Source: Micromonospora violae
GTDB lineage: Bacteria > Actinomycetota > Actinomycetes > Mycobacteriales > Micromonosporaceae
Length of the DNA: 64,000 nucleotides
Direction of reading: 5' to 3'
Assembly: GCF_004217135.1 (NCBI RefSeq)
Contig: NZ_SHKK01000001.1
Span: forward strand, 1,488,001-1,552,000
Part shown: in pieces, positions 52,030 through 60,122 of the stretch
Numbering within the stretch: position 1 is the first letter of the stretch
Layout: every line of letters starts with the position of its first letter
Program-made: the position numbers and the translations under genes
The notes under the pieces: generated by a model
The model's database searches: none
Told to the model about the DNA's origin: nothing
What the model saw: the letters and a program-made list of their open reading frames with translations, nothing else

Positions 52030-52440
52030 ATGAACTACGACACCTTCATCGACCAGGTTTCCCAGCGCACCGCCACGTCGTCCGAGCGGGCGGTGGAGTT
52101 GACGCGGGCCGTGTTGGAGACGTTCGCCGAGCGGTTGACCGGCGGCGAGGTGTTGGACCTGGCCGCCCAGTTGCCGCAGCCGCTGCAACTGGTGCTGAAA
52201 CCGAGCCCGAGCACGGAGCAGGCGGACCGGTTCGGCGCGGCGGAGTTCGTGGCCCGGGTCGCGTTGCGCGCCGGTGTGCCGGAGCCGGCGGCCCAGGACG
52301 CCAGCCGGGCGGTCTTCACCACCCTGCGGGAGGCGATCACCGGTGGTGAGTTCGATGACGTGGCGACTCAACTGCCGCGTGACTATCGGGGTCTGATCGA
52401 GCCGGCGATGGCCCCGGGGGCGACGTTGCGCCGCGGCTGA
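52030..52440 (+). CDS. DUF2267 domain-containing protein
   Basis: A 136-residue helical protein made of two similar DUF2267 halves: YDTFIDQVSQRTATSSERAVELTRAVLETFAERLTGGEVLDLAAQLP and AAEFVARVALRAGVPEPAAQDASRAVFTTLREAITGGEFDDVATQLP. Function unknown; relatives often sit near stress genes. Preceded by GGGAG nine bases before the ATG. Confidence 0.88.
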   Translation: MNYDTFIDQVSQRTATSSERAVELTRAVLETFAERLTGGEVLDLAAQLPQPLQLVLKPSPSTEQADRFGAAEFVARVALRAGVPEPAAQDASRAVFTTLREAITGGEFDDVATQLPRDYRGLIEPAMAPGATLRRG

Positions 52441-52524
52441 CGGGCTCCACCCACAGCGGTTTACCAGGGCAACCATCGATGTCCCGCTTGGCGTGGCGAT
52501 TCCGCCTGGCCTAACCTGGTCGTG

Positions 52525-52639
52525 CGAGGGGAGTACTTCCCACGAACCATTCCGGTCAGTACGGCGCGCCCGGCGCGCCTCGGGTGGTTGTCCACCTTTT
52601 GGTGGGTGAAGGAGACCTCGAACATGACGGTGTTCGAGG
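52525..52639 (+). promoter_or_regulatory. yybP-ykoY (manganese) riboswitch with anti-SD switch
   Basis: The aptamer has the family core GAGGGGAGTA (52526-52535) near the 5' side and GAGACCTCG at the 3' side; CGAGG (52525-52529) pairs with CCTCG (52616-52620) as P1. CCTCGAAC (52616-52623) can instead pair with GTTCGAGG (52632-52639), which covers the Shine-Dalgarno GAGGAG (52636-52641) of terC. Mn2+ binding would hold P1 and free the site. TerC exporters are standard members of this regulon. Confidence 0.78.
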
Positions 52640-52648
52640 AGACCTCAT

Positions 52649-53674
52649 ATGAGCCACCTTTCTTATCTGTCCGCCGCCAGTGACCTGTCGTCGGTGGGCA
52701 CGCCCACGCTGTGGGCGGTCACCATCATCGGGGTCATCCTGCTGCTGGTTCTGGACTTCCTGGTCACGCGCCGCCCGCACGAGGTGTCCATGCGGGAGGC
52801 CATCGGCTGGTCGGCGTTCTACATCGCCCTGCCGTTGGCGTTCGGCGCCTGGCTGTGGTTCCGCTTCGGCTCCCAGCAGGGCGTGGAGTACCTGACCGGT
52901 TACCTGGTGGAGAAGTCGCTCTCGGTCGACAACCTCTTCGTCTTCATGCTGCTGTTGGCGGCGTTCGCGGTGCCGGCGGTGCTCGCCCAGCGGGTGCTGC
53001 TGTACGGCATCGCCGGCGCGCTGGTGTTGCGGGCCGTCTTCATCGCTCTCGGCGCGGCGGCGTTGCAGACCCTCGACTTCGCCTTCCTGCTCTTCGCGAT
53101 CATCCTCATCGCCACCGCGGTGAAGCTGCTGCGCGACGCCCTGTCCGGGCACCAGCAGGAGGTCGACATCAACAACATGCGTTCGGTGAAGCTGCTGCGC
53201 AAGGTCATGCCGGTGGTCGATGAGTACCACGGCACCAGGATGACCGTCCGGCAGGGCGCGAAGCGGGCGCTCACCCCCTTCGCCCTGGTGGTGGTCGCGG
53301 TGCTGGCCACCGACATCGTCTTCGCGGTCGACTCGGTGCCGGCGGTCTACGGCATCACCGAGGACCCGTACCTGGTGTTCGCCACCAACGCCTTCGCTCT
53401 GCTCGGTCTGCGGGCGCTCTACTTCGTCCTGCACGCGGCGCTGAGCCGGCTGGTGCACCTCAGCTACGGCCTGGCCATCATCCTGGCGTTCATCGGTCTC
53501 AAGCTGGGCCTGCACTGGGCGCACGGCATCTGGGACAACGTTCCGGAGATCCCCACCCTGGCCTCGCTCTTTGTGATCATCGGCGTGTTGGTGGTGGTCA
53601 CACTGACCAGCCTGCGCGCCACCCGGGGCGGTGACCTGCCCGCGGACCGCGAGGTCGTTGCGGACCGGCACTGA
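52649..53674 (+). CDS. TerC/Alx family membrane protein
   Basis: A 341-residue protein with about nine helices and the TerC signature: EKSLSVDNLFVFMLLLAAFAVP and VLATDIVFAVDSVPAVYGITEDPYLVFATNAFALLGLRALYF, whose buried Asp residues fit a cation exporter. Alx/TerC proteins export manganese or load it into exported enzymes; the manganese riboswitch upstream supports that here. ATG at 52649 lies seven bases after GAGGAG. Confidence 0.92.
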   Translation: MSHLSYLSAASDLSSVGTPTLWAVTIIGVILLLVLDFLVTRRPHEVSMREAIGWSAFYIALPLAFGAWLWFRFGSQQGVEYLTGYLVEKSLSVDNLFVFMLLLAAFAVPAVLAQRVLLYGIAGALVLRAVFIALGAAALQTLDFAFLLFAIILIATAVKLLRDALSGHQQEVDINNMRSVKLLRKVMPVVDEYHGTRMTVRQGAKRALTPFALVVVAVLATDIVFAVDSVPAVYGITEDPYLVFATNAFALLGLRALYFVLHAALSRLVHLSYGLAIILAFIGLKLGLHWAHGIWDNVPEIPTLASLFVIIGVLVVVTLTSLRATRGGDLPADREVVADRH

Positions 53675-53746
53675 CCGCGCCGCGCCAGCCGACGAGGGGG
53701 TACGCGGGAAAGCTCCCGCCCCGGCCGGCGCGGGTGGTACGACTGG

Positions 53747-54349
53747 GTGATGGGAATCGTGTCACCGGGCTTTCAGGGCCGGCCCCGAACGCAGGAGCCG
53801 GCGCTGCCACCGGGTCAGTATCTGACCGAGGACTTTCCGGTGCTCTCGGCAGGCCCGACGCCCCGGGTGTCCCTGGACACCTGGGAGTTCGTCATCTCCG
53901 CCGAGAACGGCAGCGAACACCGCTGGTCGTGGCAGGAGATGATGGCCCTGCCGCAGGAGACGCCGATGGTGGACATCCACTGCGTCACCCGCTGGTCCAA
54001 GTTCGGCACCAGTTGGCAGGGCGTCTCCCTGGACACGCTGCTCGCCGACGTCGACACGGGGGCGCACTTCGCGCTGGCGCACTCCTACGGCGGGTACACC
54101 ACCAACCTGCCGCTGGACGACCTGCGCGGCGGCCAGGCGTGGGTGGTGCACACCTTCGACGGCGCTCCGCTGCCCGCCGAGCACGGCGGCCCGGCGCGAC
54201 TGCTGGTGCCGCACCTGTACTTCTGGAAGTCCGCCAAGTGGGTGCGCGGCATCCGGCTCAAGACGATGGACGAGCCGGGGTTCTGGGAGACCGCCGGGTA
54301 CCACGACTACGGCGATCCGTGGCGCGAACAGCGGTACCAGGGTGACTGA
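53747..54349 (+). CDS. Sulfite oxidase-like molybdopterin oxidoreductase
   Basis: A 200-residue molybdenum-cofactor protein of the YedY/SuoX fold, without a signal peptide, so probably cytoplasmic. The Mo-ligand Cys lies in MVDIHCVTRWSKFGTSWQGV; YGGYTTNLPLDDL and LVPHLYFWKSAKWVRGIRL are typical of the short actinomycete branch. The electron partner is the reductase encoded next, overlapping by 8 bases. Substrate unknown. GTG 53747 or ATG 53750 start. Confidence 0.88.
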   Translation: MMGIVSPGFQGRPRTQEPALPPGQYLTEDFPVLSAGPTPRVSLDTWEFVISAENGSEHRWSWQEMMALPQETPMVDIHCVTRWSKFGTSWQGVSLDTLLADVDTGAHFALAHSYGGYTTNLPLDDLRGGQAWVVHTFDGAPLPAEHGGPARLLVPHLYFWKSAKWVRGIRLKTMDEPGFWETAGYHDYGDPWREQRYQGD

Positions 54350-55121
54350 GCGCGCCGTGGCGACGAACACGCAGCGTCGGACGCCGAACCGTTGGCAGGT
54401 TGGCCGGCTGGTGGAGCGCCGGGTGGAGACACCGACCGCGCAGACCCTGGTGCTGGAGGTGCCGGACTGGCCGGGGCACCTGCCGGGGCAGCACGTCGAC
54501 CTGCGGCTCACCGCCCCGGACGGCTACCAGGCGGCCCGGTCGTACTCCATTGCCGGGCCGACGGTGGACGGGCCTGGCGGCCCGCGCATCGAGGTGACCG
54601 TGCAGCGGGTGCACGACGGCGAGGTGTCGCCGTACCTCATTGATGTTTTTGGCGTCGGCGACCCGGTGGAGGTCCGCGGACCGCTCGGTGGCTGGTTCAT
54701 CTGGCGACCCGAGGAGACCGCGCCGGTGCAGCTCGTCGCCGGTGGTTCGGGCATCGTGCCGCTGATGGCGATGATCCGGGCGCGGCGGGCGGCGGGCAGC
54801 AAGGCACTGTTCCGGCTGGTCTACTCGGTCCGCACCCCCGTCGACGTGATCTACGCCGACGAGCTGCGCCGCCGGGCCCGCGACGACTTCGGGCTGGACG
54901 TCGCGTACGTCTACACCCGCGAGGCGCCCGAGGGCTGGCGCGGTGAGCCGCACCGGATCGGGCTGGCGGACGTCAACACCCACGGGTGGCCGCCGGATCT
55001 GGAACCGTTGACCTACGTCTGTGGCCCGACCGCGTTCGTGGAGACCGTGGCCGACCTGCTGGTGGGCCTGGGCCACCCGTCGCGCAAGGTCAAGACCGAA
55101 CGCTTCGGCCCCACCGGCTGA
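54342..55121 (+). CDS. FAD/NAD(P)-dependent ferredoxin reductase
   Basis: A 259-residue flavoprotein. FAD is bound by ARSYSIAG (RxYSxxG), NAD(P) by LVAGGSGIVPLMAM and the C-terminal CGPTAFVE; no 2Fe-2S domain follows. It overlaps the sulfite-oxidase-like gene and probably supplies its electrons, or takes them to another acceptor. Start GTG at 54342. Confidence 0.9.
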   Translation: MTERAVATNTQRRTPNRWQVGRLVERRVETPTAQTLVLEVPDWPGHLPGQHVDLRLTAPDGYQAARSYSIAGPTVDGPGGPRIEVTVQRVHDGEVSPYLIDVFGVGDPVEVRGPLGGWFIWRPEETAPVQLVAGGSGIVPLMAMIRARRAAGSKALFRLVYSVRTPVDVIYADELRRRARDDFGLDVAYVYTREAPEGWRGEPHRIGLADVNTHGWPPDLEPLTYVCGPTAFVETVADLLVGLGHPSRKVKTERFGPTG

Positions 55122-55146
55122 CGCACGCCCTGTCGAGGAGATTCCG

Positions 55147-55440
55147 ATGACCGAGATGTCGTACCTGGACGGCAACATGCTCGACGGCCCGATGCGTGAG
55201 CTGTTCACCGTCGACCTGAGCACCGCGGTGGGCCGCTGCGACAACTGCGGGATGACCGGGTCGATGGCCAGCCTGCACGTCTACTCGCACGCACCGGGCC
55301 TCGTCGCCCGCTGCCCGTCCTGCGAGGAGGTGATGATGCGTCTGGTGCGTGGGCCGGACCGGGCCTGGCTGGACATGCGCGGCACCACCTTCCTCCAGGT
55401 GCCGATGCCGATGGAGCAGACGTTCCCCGGCCCACTCTGA
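55147..55440 (+). CDS. DUF6510 family zinc-ribbon-like protein
   Basis: A 97-residue protein with two CxxC pairs, CDNCGMTGS and CPSCEEVMM, forming a likely zinc ribbon, inside the DUF6510 core (LDGNMLDGPMRELFTVDL...WLDMRGTTFLQVP). It closes the SuoX-like/reductase operon; it may help assemble or link the redox partners. ATG at 55147 follows GAGGAG. Confidence 0.85.
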   Translation: MTEMSYLDGNMLDGPMRELFTVDLSTAVGRCDNCGMTGSMASLHVYSHAPGLVARCPSCEEVMMRLVRGPDRAWLDMRGTTFLQVPMPMEQTFPGPL

Positions 55441-55471
55441 CTGTTGGCCCGACACGCTCAGCCGACGGACG

Positions 55472-55858
55472 TCATCGGTGCAGAGCCCAGACCAACACGG
55501 TCGCGTAGGCCACCGTGAGCACAGCACCGAGTGCCAGGAACGCGATTCCGGTACGAAGTCGGGCGATCCTGCGCGCTTGCCGTTCCGGCCGGAAAGCGTC
55601 GAAGTCGCTCCTCGGGGCCGTCAGGTCATAGAGGAAGATCCCAGCGCCGATCAGCAGGGGCAGAACTGCCACGGTCGCGAGGCTCCACACCACCAGGTCG
55701 TCGTTGACCAGCGCCGTCACGGTCGTCGCGTTCGTCGTGAGGATGCGGACGACCTGAAACGCGCCATTGATCACCGAGAGCAGAATGCCCAGCCGTGCCA
55801 GCCACAACCACGGCCACGCCTGCTCCTGGTGGGACGCGGAGCCGCCAGAGGCCGTCAT
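55472..55858 (-). CDS. Hypothetical membrane protein
   Basis: A 128-residue protein with three to four helices (WLWLARLGILLSVINGAFQVV, LVVWSLATVAVLPLLIGAGIFLY, GIAFLALGAVLTVAYATVLVW). No family recognised. ATG at 55858 overlaps the stop of the upstream gene (ATGA), so it belongs to the three-gene unit with the GTPase-like gene. Confidence 0.7.
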   Translation of the reverse strand: MTASGGSASHQEQAWPWLWLARLGILLSVINGAFQVVRILTTNATTVTALVNDDLVVWSLATVAVLPLLIGAGIFLYDLTAPRSDFDAFRPERQARRIARLRTGIAFLALGAVLTVAYATVLVWALHR

Positions 55859-56307
55859 CGCCGACCTCGCGGTTCGATGGGAAACCGACCGATCCGCATG
55901 CGGGTCTGGGTGATCCGCAGCTCCAACCACCGTTCGTTCTCGGCAATCAGCGGAAGGAGTTCGCGGAGGATGTTCACCATCCCCGCCATGACTTTCTCGT
56001 CCCGATAGATCTCGGCGTTCAGTGGCGCCCGCACACCTTTCCGCAGGGAGCTCACCAGGATTGTGGGCAGTACGACGAATGCCGCCAGCGTGGCCGCTGC
56101 CCCGGCGTAGTGCGGCAGCACGGCGATGAGCGCGCAGACACCGGTGGCGAGGATCGCGGCCACGGCGATCCGCTCGATGAGTAGGTAACGCCGATAGCGG
56201 TCGCGCGCTCCATCCACGGTGGCTAGCAGCGCCTCGGCCTCCCGCAGGGAACGTTCGAAGTCGTCGCCGGACGTGTACTGCGATCCCGCCTCAGCTCTGG
56301 AGCCCAC
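55855..56307 (-). CDS. Hypothetical membrane protein with helical stalk
   Basis: A 150-residue protein: a charged N-terminal helix (DDFERSLREAEALLATVDGARDRYRRY), two hydrophobic helices (IAVAAILATGVCALIAVL, AATLAAFVVLPTILVSSL), and a C-terminal helix (ILRELLPLIAENERWLELRITQTRMRI). No family recognised. GTG at 56307 overlaps the end of the GTPase-like gene by 17 bases, so the three proteins are probably made together and may act as one membrane complex. Confidence 0.7.
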   Translation of the reverse strand: MGSRAEAGSQYTSGDDFERSLREAEALLATVDGARDRYRRYLLIERIAVAAILATGVCALIAVLPHYAGAAATLAAFVVLPTILVSSLRKGVRAPLNAEIYRDEKVMAGMVNILRELLPLIAENERWLELRITQTRMRIGRFPIEPRGRR

Positions 56308-57181
56308 AGAACTCTCCCAGCGTGTTGTTGAAAGTGCGCTGCAACGCGTCGAACCTGGTGTCGTCGAGTTGCGAGGTCGCCTCCGCTACGGAGGGCAGGA
56401 CGCGGAAGTTCTCACGCTGACCGGCGAAGGGGAGGATCGCCAGACGCGGCTTGGGCCCGGATCCGAATCCGCGGATGAAATCGCTGAGCAGCCGCCCGAA
56501 TGGGGACAGCGGCACCGACGGATTCGGAATGTAGTACCGCTTGAGCTCGTCAAGCTGGTTCCTCCGGTGCAGGTCAACCTTTGTCACGGCGATGATGAGC
56601 CAGGCGTTCTGGGCAGCGCTGCCATTTCCCCAGGACTCGAGCAGCCGACGAGCGATCAACTCGAAGTGCTTGCACTCGTTGTCCATGCTCAACTGCCAGT
56701 ACTGTTCAGACTGTGAGGGGGTTCTGCGGTCCACCTCCTGGTCGATGTCCGGTAGCTTTGCGCGAAGTTCCTCCGGCGACGGCTCGTGGTCGAGTGAATC
56801 GCGCCAGGCCTCCTCGAGCGCACGCTGCAACGACTCCCGCTGACCCGCCTCCATCGCGGCGCGCTGCTGCTCCACGATGTTGATCTCGTCCGCCGTCCAC
56901 GACCGGGTCATCCGCTCAGCCACCACGTATATGACACCCGAGGGATAGTTGGGTGGCTGCAACATGGCGTTCCACGCGTCGATGTCGCCGTCCACGAACT
57001 CCTCGCCGACCTGCTGGCCCGGTGTGACCGCGACAAGAGCGTTCACCTTTCCCTTGCGACCGCGGATGACGACTTTGTGGGTGGTGTGATCCTTGGTCCG
57101 CTGTTGTACGTACCCGCTGCTGTTCGAGATTCGATGAAACAGCGCACTCTTGCCGGCGAACCGATCACCGACAATCATCAT
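56291..57181 (-). CDS. GTPase-like protein, C-terminal part of gene split by IS630
   Basis: The surviving frame of 296 residues starts MMIVGDRFAGKSALFHRIS, with the P-loop GDRFAGKS almost at its beginning, then AVTPGQQ (G3-like, usual Asp replaced by Val) and IIAVTKVDLHRR (G4, TKVD), so it is a small TRAFAC-type GTPase with a helical insert. The natural gene began 52 codons earlier, but IS630 sits at 57199-58372. Removing the element and one TA joins this frame to the fragment at 58376-58513. Whether the short form works is unknown. Confidence 0.75.
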   Translation of the reverse strand: MMIVGDRFAGKSALFHRISNSSGYVQQRTKDHTTHKVVIRGRKGKVNALVAVTPGQQVGEEFVDGDIDAWNAMLQPPNYPSGVIYVVAERMTRSWTADEINIVEQQRAAMEAGQRESLQRALEEAWRDSLDHEPSPEELRAKLPDIDQEVDRRTPSQSEQYWQLSMDNECKHFELIARRLLESWGNGSAAQNAWLIIAVTKVDLHRRNQLDELKRYYIPNPSVPLSPFGRLLSDFIRGFGSGPKPRLAILPFAGQRENFRVLPSVAEATSQLDDTRFDALQRTFNNTLGEFCGLQS

Positions 57182-57270
57182 GGGCGTGATCTCCGCTACA
57201 GAGGTTGAAAGGCTGACGTCCGTCGGCGTGTTGGCGTGACCGATGTCGATGGGTTTGGTAGGCCGGGGGT

Positions 57271-57759
57271 ATGAGGTATCCGGCTGGTGGTGGCATGAAC
57301 GCGGCAGCCCGGGTCCGGCGTGAGAAGGTCCGGATCCAGGCCGCGGCGATGTTCGAGGAGTCCGTACCGACCGCGCAGATCGCTTCTGAGCTGCGGGTTT
57401 CGGAGAAGTCGGTGCGTCTGTGGCGGCGACAGTGGACTGCTGGCGGAACGGAGGCTCTGGCGTCGGCCGGGCCGGGCGGCTCGGACTGCAAACTCTCCGT
57501 TGAGCAGCGCAAACAGTTGGCCGAGATGCTCGATGAAGGTCCGATCGTGCACGGCTGGGCCGATGCCCGTTGGACTCTCACCCGGGTGGCCGAGGTGATC
57601 GAGCGTCGTTTCGGCGTCTCCTACACGCTGCGCGGGGTGTCCTACCTGCTGCATCGCCTCGGGTACAGCCAGCAGGTTCCCACTCGTCGGGCGATCGAAC
57701 GCGATCCGGAAGCGATCGCCGGCTGGCATCGTGGGCGGTGGCCGTCGGTAAGAGGTTAG
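57271..57759 (+). CDS. IS630 transposase, ORF A (DNA-binding part)
   Basis: A 162-residue frame with the helix-turn-helix FEESVPTAQIASELRVSEKSVRLWRRQW and the winged-helix-like WTLTRVAEVIERRFGVSYTLRGVSYLLHRLGYS of IS630 N-terminal halves. It stops at 57757-57759 in the linker before the catalytic domain, which continues in the -1 frame. ATG at 57295 (MNAAARVRR) is another possible start. Confidence 0.85.
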   Translation: MRYPAGGGMNAAARVRREKVRIQAAAMFEESVPTAQIASELRVSEKSVRLWRRQWTAGGTEALASAGPGGSDCKLSVEQRKQLAEMLDEGPIVHGWADARWTLTRVAEVIERRFGVSYTLRGVSYLLHRLGYSQQVPTRRAIERDPEAIAGWHRGRWPSVRG

Positions 57760-58346
57760 CGGCGGCGCAGGGCGCCTGGATCTGCTTCCAGGACGAGGCA
57801 GGGCAGGTCATGCGACCGCCGGTGGCCAAGACGTGGGCCCGGCGCGGGCACACGCCGGTGGTCGAGGTCTCCGGCAAGGGCTCCGGCCGGATCTCGATCG
57901 CCGGCCTGGTCTGCCTCAAGCCCGGACAGCGAGGCCGGCTGATGTGGCGAACCCGGCTGCACCGCGGTCGCGCCGGGGAGCGCGGCAGCTTCAGCGAGGA
58001 CGACTACATCGCCTTCCTCGACCAAGCCCACCAGCGCCTGCACGCGCCGATAGTGCTGATCTGGGACAACCTGAACACCCACGTCAGCCGCCGCATGCAC
58101 ACCCTGATCGCCGCCCGGCCGTGGCTGACCGTGATCCGGCTACCCCCCTACGCCCCGGACCTCAACCCCACCGAAGGCGTCTGGCGCTGGATGAAACGCG
58201 GCCTGACCAACACCGCCGCCCGAGGCGTCGACCACCTCGCCCAACTGGTCAAACGCCGACTACGCGCTTGTCAGCAACAAACCGATCTCCTCGCCGGCTT
58301 CTTCGCCAGCACCGGCATGACCCTCGAACCCGAACCACCGAGATAG
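57738..58346 (+). CDS. IS630 transposase, ORF B (DDE catalytic part)
   Basis: About 200 residues of the catalytic core: Asp in WICFQDEAGQ, Asp in LIWDNLNTHVS and Glu in PDLNPTEGVWRWMK complete the DDE triad. A -1 slip at the GTA codon 57748-57750 would join ORF A to it as WPSVKRLAAAQGAW, the expected linker, so a fused protein made by frameshifting is likely; no A-rich slippery site is visible, so a real mutation is the alternative. Confidence 0.82.
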   Translation: MAVGKRLAAAQGAWICFQDEAGQVMRPPVAKTWARRGHTPVVEVSGKGSGRISIAGLVCLKPGQRGRLMWRTRLHRGRAGERGSFSEDDYIAFLDQAHQRLHAPIVLIWDNLNTHVSRRMHTLIAARPWLTVIRLPPYAPDLNPTEGVWRWMKRGLTNTAARGVDHLAQLVKRRLRACQQQTDLLAGFFASTGMTLEPEPPR

Positions 58347-58375
58347 CCCGAACCTCGACCTTTCAACCTCTGTAG

Positions 58376-58513
58376 CCGAGGATGCCGCTGCACCTCGGTG
58401 ATCTCGATGGTGCGCGGCAGCGTGTCGCTGGTCGCGGAGTCGACGATTCGCACCGTGCGATCCCAGCGTTGCTCGACTTCTGTCCAATACGGTGCGAGAT
58501 CATCCAAGATCAT
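58376..58513 (-). pseudogene. N-terminal fragment of the IS630-interrupted GTPase-like gene
   Basis: ATG at 58513 opens 46 codons (MILDDLAPYWTEVEQRWDRT ... ITEVQRHPR) that end at the IS630 insertion. In the joined sequence, codon 47 becomes CTA across the target TA and continues AEITP to MMIVGDRF at 57181, giving a 348-residue protein. As it stands this piece would run into the element. Confidence 0.85.
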
Positions 58514-58786
58514 CGGCTGGCCCCTGGGGTGTCATTCGCGACGGTGATCGAAAGAAGCTAACAGCGCAGAAGGCGGACGCGAGGATCTGTCGCGATGCCG
58601 ACACCTGCGCTTTGTCGGCCTGCCCGACGACCCGGAATTTTGTGCCGCCGCGTTGGGGTTGGGGTGTGGCCCTGCCGCACCGGGGATGATCGCGCCGAAA
58701 CTCGGGTGCGATCGGCCGGGCAGGCTCCTAGGCTCCCGCTGCGACGGCTGGCACGGCGTCCGGTCGGATGGGAGACGAGCGCAGCG

Positions 58787-59509
58787 ATGACCGCACACCT
58801 GTTCGCGATCACCTTCGACGCGCGCGAGCCGATGCGGCTCGCGCAGTTCTGGTCCGGGCTCCTGGGGCGGGGGATCGTCGACGATCCACACGACGGCGTG
58901 CTGCTCCTGCCCGCCACCGACAACGCGTTCCACATCCGCTTCGCACCGAACCAGCAGCCGAAGGTCGTCCAGAACCGGATGCACTTCGACCTGACCAGCA
59001 GTTCGCTGGAGGACCAGCGGCAGACGGTGGCCAGGGCGTTGGAGCTGGGCGCGCGGCACGCTGACATCGGGCAGGGCCCGGAGATCGATCATGTGGTGCT
59101 CGCCGACCCCGAGGGCAACGAGTTCGACGTCATCGCACCGGGCAACAACTTCCTCGCCGGCTGCGGCTTTGTCGGGGCGCTGGCCTGCGACGGATCGCAG
59201 GCGGTGGGGTACTTCTGGAGCCGGGCGCTGGGGTGGCCGCTGGTCTGGGACCAGGACGAGGAGACCGCTATCCAATCACCGGATGGCGGCACGAAGATTA
59301 CCTGGGGCGGTCCGCCGCACGCGCCGAACGGCGGCCGGGACCGGGTGCGGTTCGACCTCGCCCCAGCTGTCGACACAGATTGGCAGGTCGAGGTTGACCG
59401 GCTGCTCTCGCTCGGTGCGACCCGCGTCGACACCGGCCAGGACGGGCCGGGCCGGTTGGTGTTGGCCGACCCCGATGGTCAGGAGTTCAGCCTCCTGACG
59501 CACCGCTAG
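58787..59509 (+). CDS. Two-domain VOC family protein
   Basis: A 240-residue protein with two glyoxalase folds in tandem: FAITFDAREPMRLAQFWSGLLGR...VQNRMHFDLTSSS...VVLADPEGNEFDVIA, then AVGYFWSRALGWPLVWDQDEETA...RVRFDLAP...RLVLADPDGQEFSLL. Each half carries the HFD/RFD and NEFDV/QEFSL ligand strands of Glyoxalase_6. Function unknown. ATG at 58787 (MTAHLFAITF) is chosen; the longer frame upstream is not domain-like. Confidence 0.86.
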   Translation: MTAHLFAITFDAREPMRLAQFWSGLLGRGIVDDPHDGVLLLPATDNAFHIRFAPNQQPKVVQNRMHFDLTSSSLEDQRQTVARALELGARHADIGQGPEIDHVVLADPEGNEFDVIAPGNNFLAGCGFVGALACDGSQAVGYFWSRALGWPLVWDQDEETAIQSPDGGTKITWGGPPHAPNGGRDRVRFDLAPAVDTDWQVEVDRLLSLGATRVDTGQDGPGRLVLADPDGQEFSLLTHR

Positions 59510-59557
59510 CGCGGCCCGTTGGACAACGGCGGCACCGGCCCGTCAGAGTGATCCGCC

Positions 59558-60085
59558 GTGAGATACCTGCGTACCGGTGGTCCCGCCGCGATCCGGCGAC
59601 CCCGGCCCACCGACTCCGACGAGTTCATCGCCGCCGCGCAACGCAGTCGGGACCTGCACCACCCGTGGTTGGCCGCGCCGGCCAGCCCCGAGGAGTACGA
59701 GCTGTACCTGCGTCGGATCCGTCGCCGCGACAGCGCCGGTTACCTGATCTGCGACCGGGCCAGCGGCGCTATCGCCGGCTACGTGAACATCAGCGGGATC
59801 GTGCTCGGCGCGCTGCGTGGTGGCTACCTCGGGTATGCGGCGTTCCTGCCGTACAGCGGCACCGGGCACGCCTCGGCGGGCGTCGCCCTGGTGATCGACC
59901 ACGCGTTCACCTCGGCCGGGTTGCACCGGCTGGAGGCGAACATCCAGCCGGGCAACGAGCCGTCCCGGCGGGTGGCCCGCAAGCTCGGTTTCCGGTTGGA
60001 GGGATTCTCCCCGGACTACCTGTTCATCGACGGCGCCTGGCGCGACCACGAACGCTGGGCGATCACCGCGCCAACCGCCGCCTGA
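59558..60085 (+). CDS. GNAT family acetyltransferase (RimJ/RimL-like)
   Basis: A 175-residue acetyltransferase of the RimJ type: AIRRPRPTDSDEFIAAAQRSRDLHHPWL, LGYAAFLPYSGTGHASAGVALVIDHAF (acetyl-CoA loop), LHRLEANIQPGNEPSRRVARKLGFRLEGFSPDYLFIDGAWRDHERWAIT. This pattern is typical of enzymes acetylating ribosomal-protein N termini or small amines. GTG at 59558. Confidence 0.9.
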   Translation: MRYLRTGGPAAIRRPRPTDSDEFIAAAQRSRDLHHPWLAAPASPEEYELYLRRIRRRDSAGYLICDRASGAIAGYVNISGIVLGALRGGYLGYAAFLPYSGTGHASAGVALVIDHAFTSAGLHRLEANIQPGNEPSRRVARKLGFRLEGFSPDYLFIDGAWRDHERWAITAPTAA

Positions 60086-60122
60086 CCGCCGGCCCGGCCG
60101 CGCCGGGCCGACGGTCACGACG

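Larger units (their letters stand above)
57199..58372 (+). mobile_element. IS630 family insertion sequence
   Basis: Bounded by perfect 14-bp inverted repeats CAGAGGTTGAAAGG and flanked by TA on both sides (57197-57198 and 58373-58374), the target duplication of IS630/Tc1-mariner elements. Two overlapping reading frames encode the transposase. Length 1174 bp. It lies inside a GTPase-like gene on the opposite strand. Confidence 0.93.
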
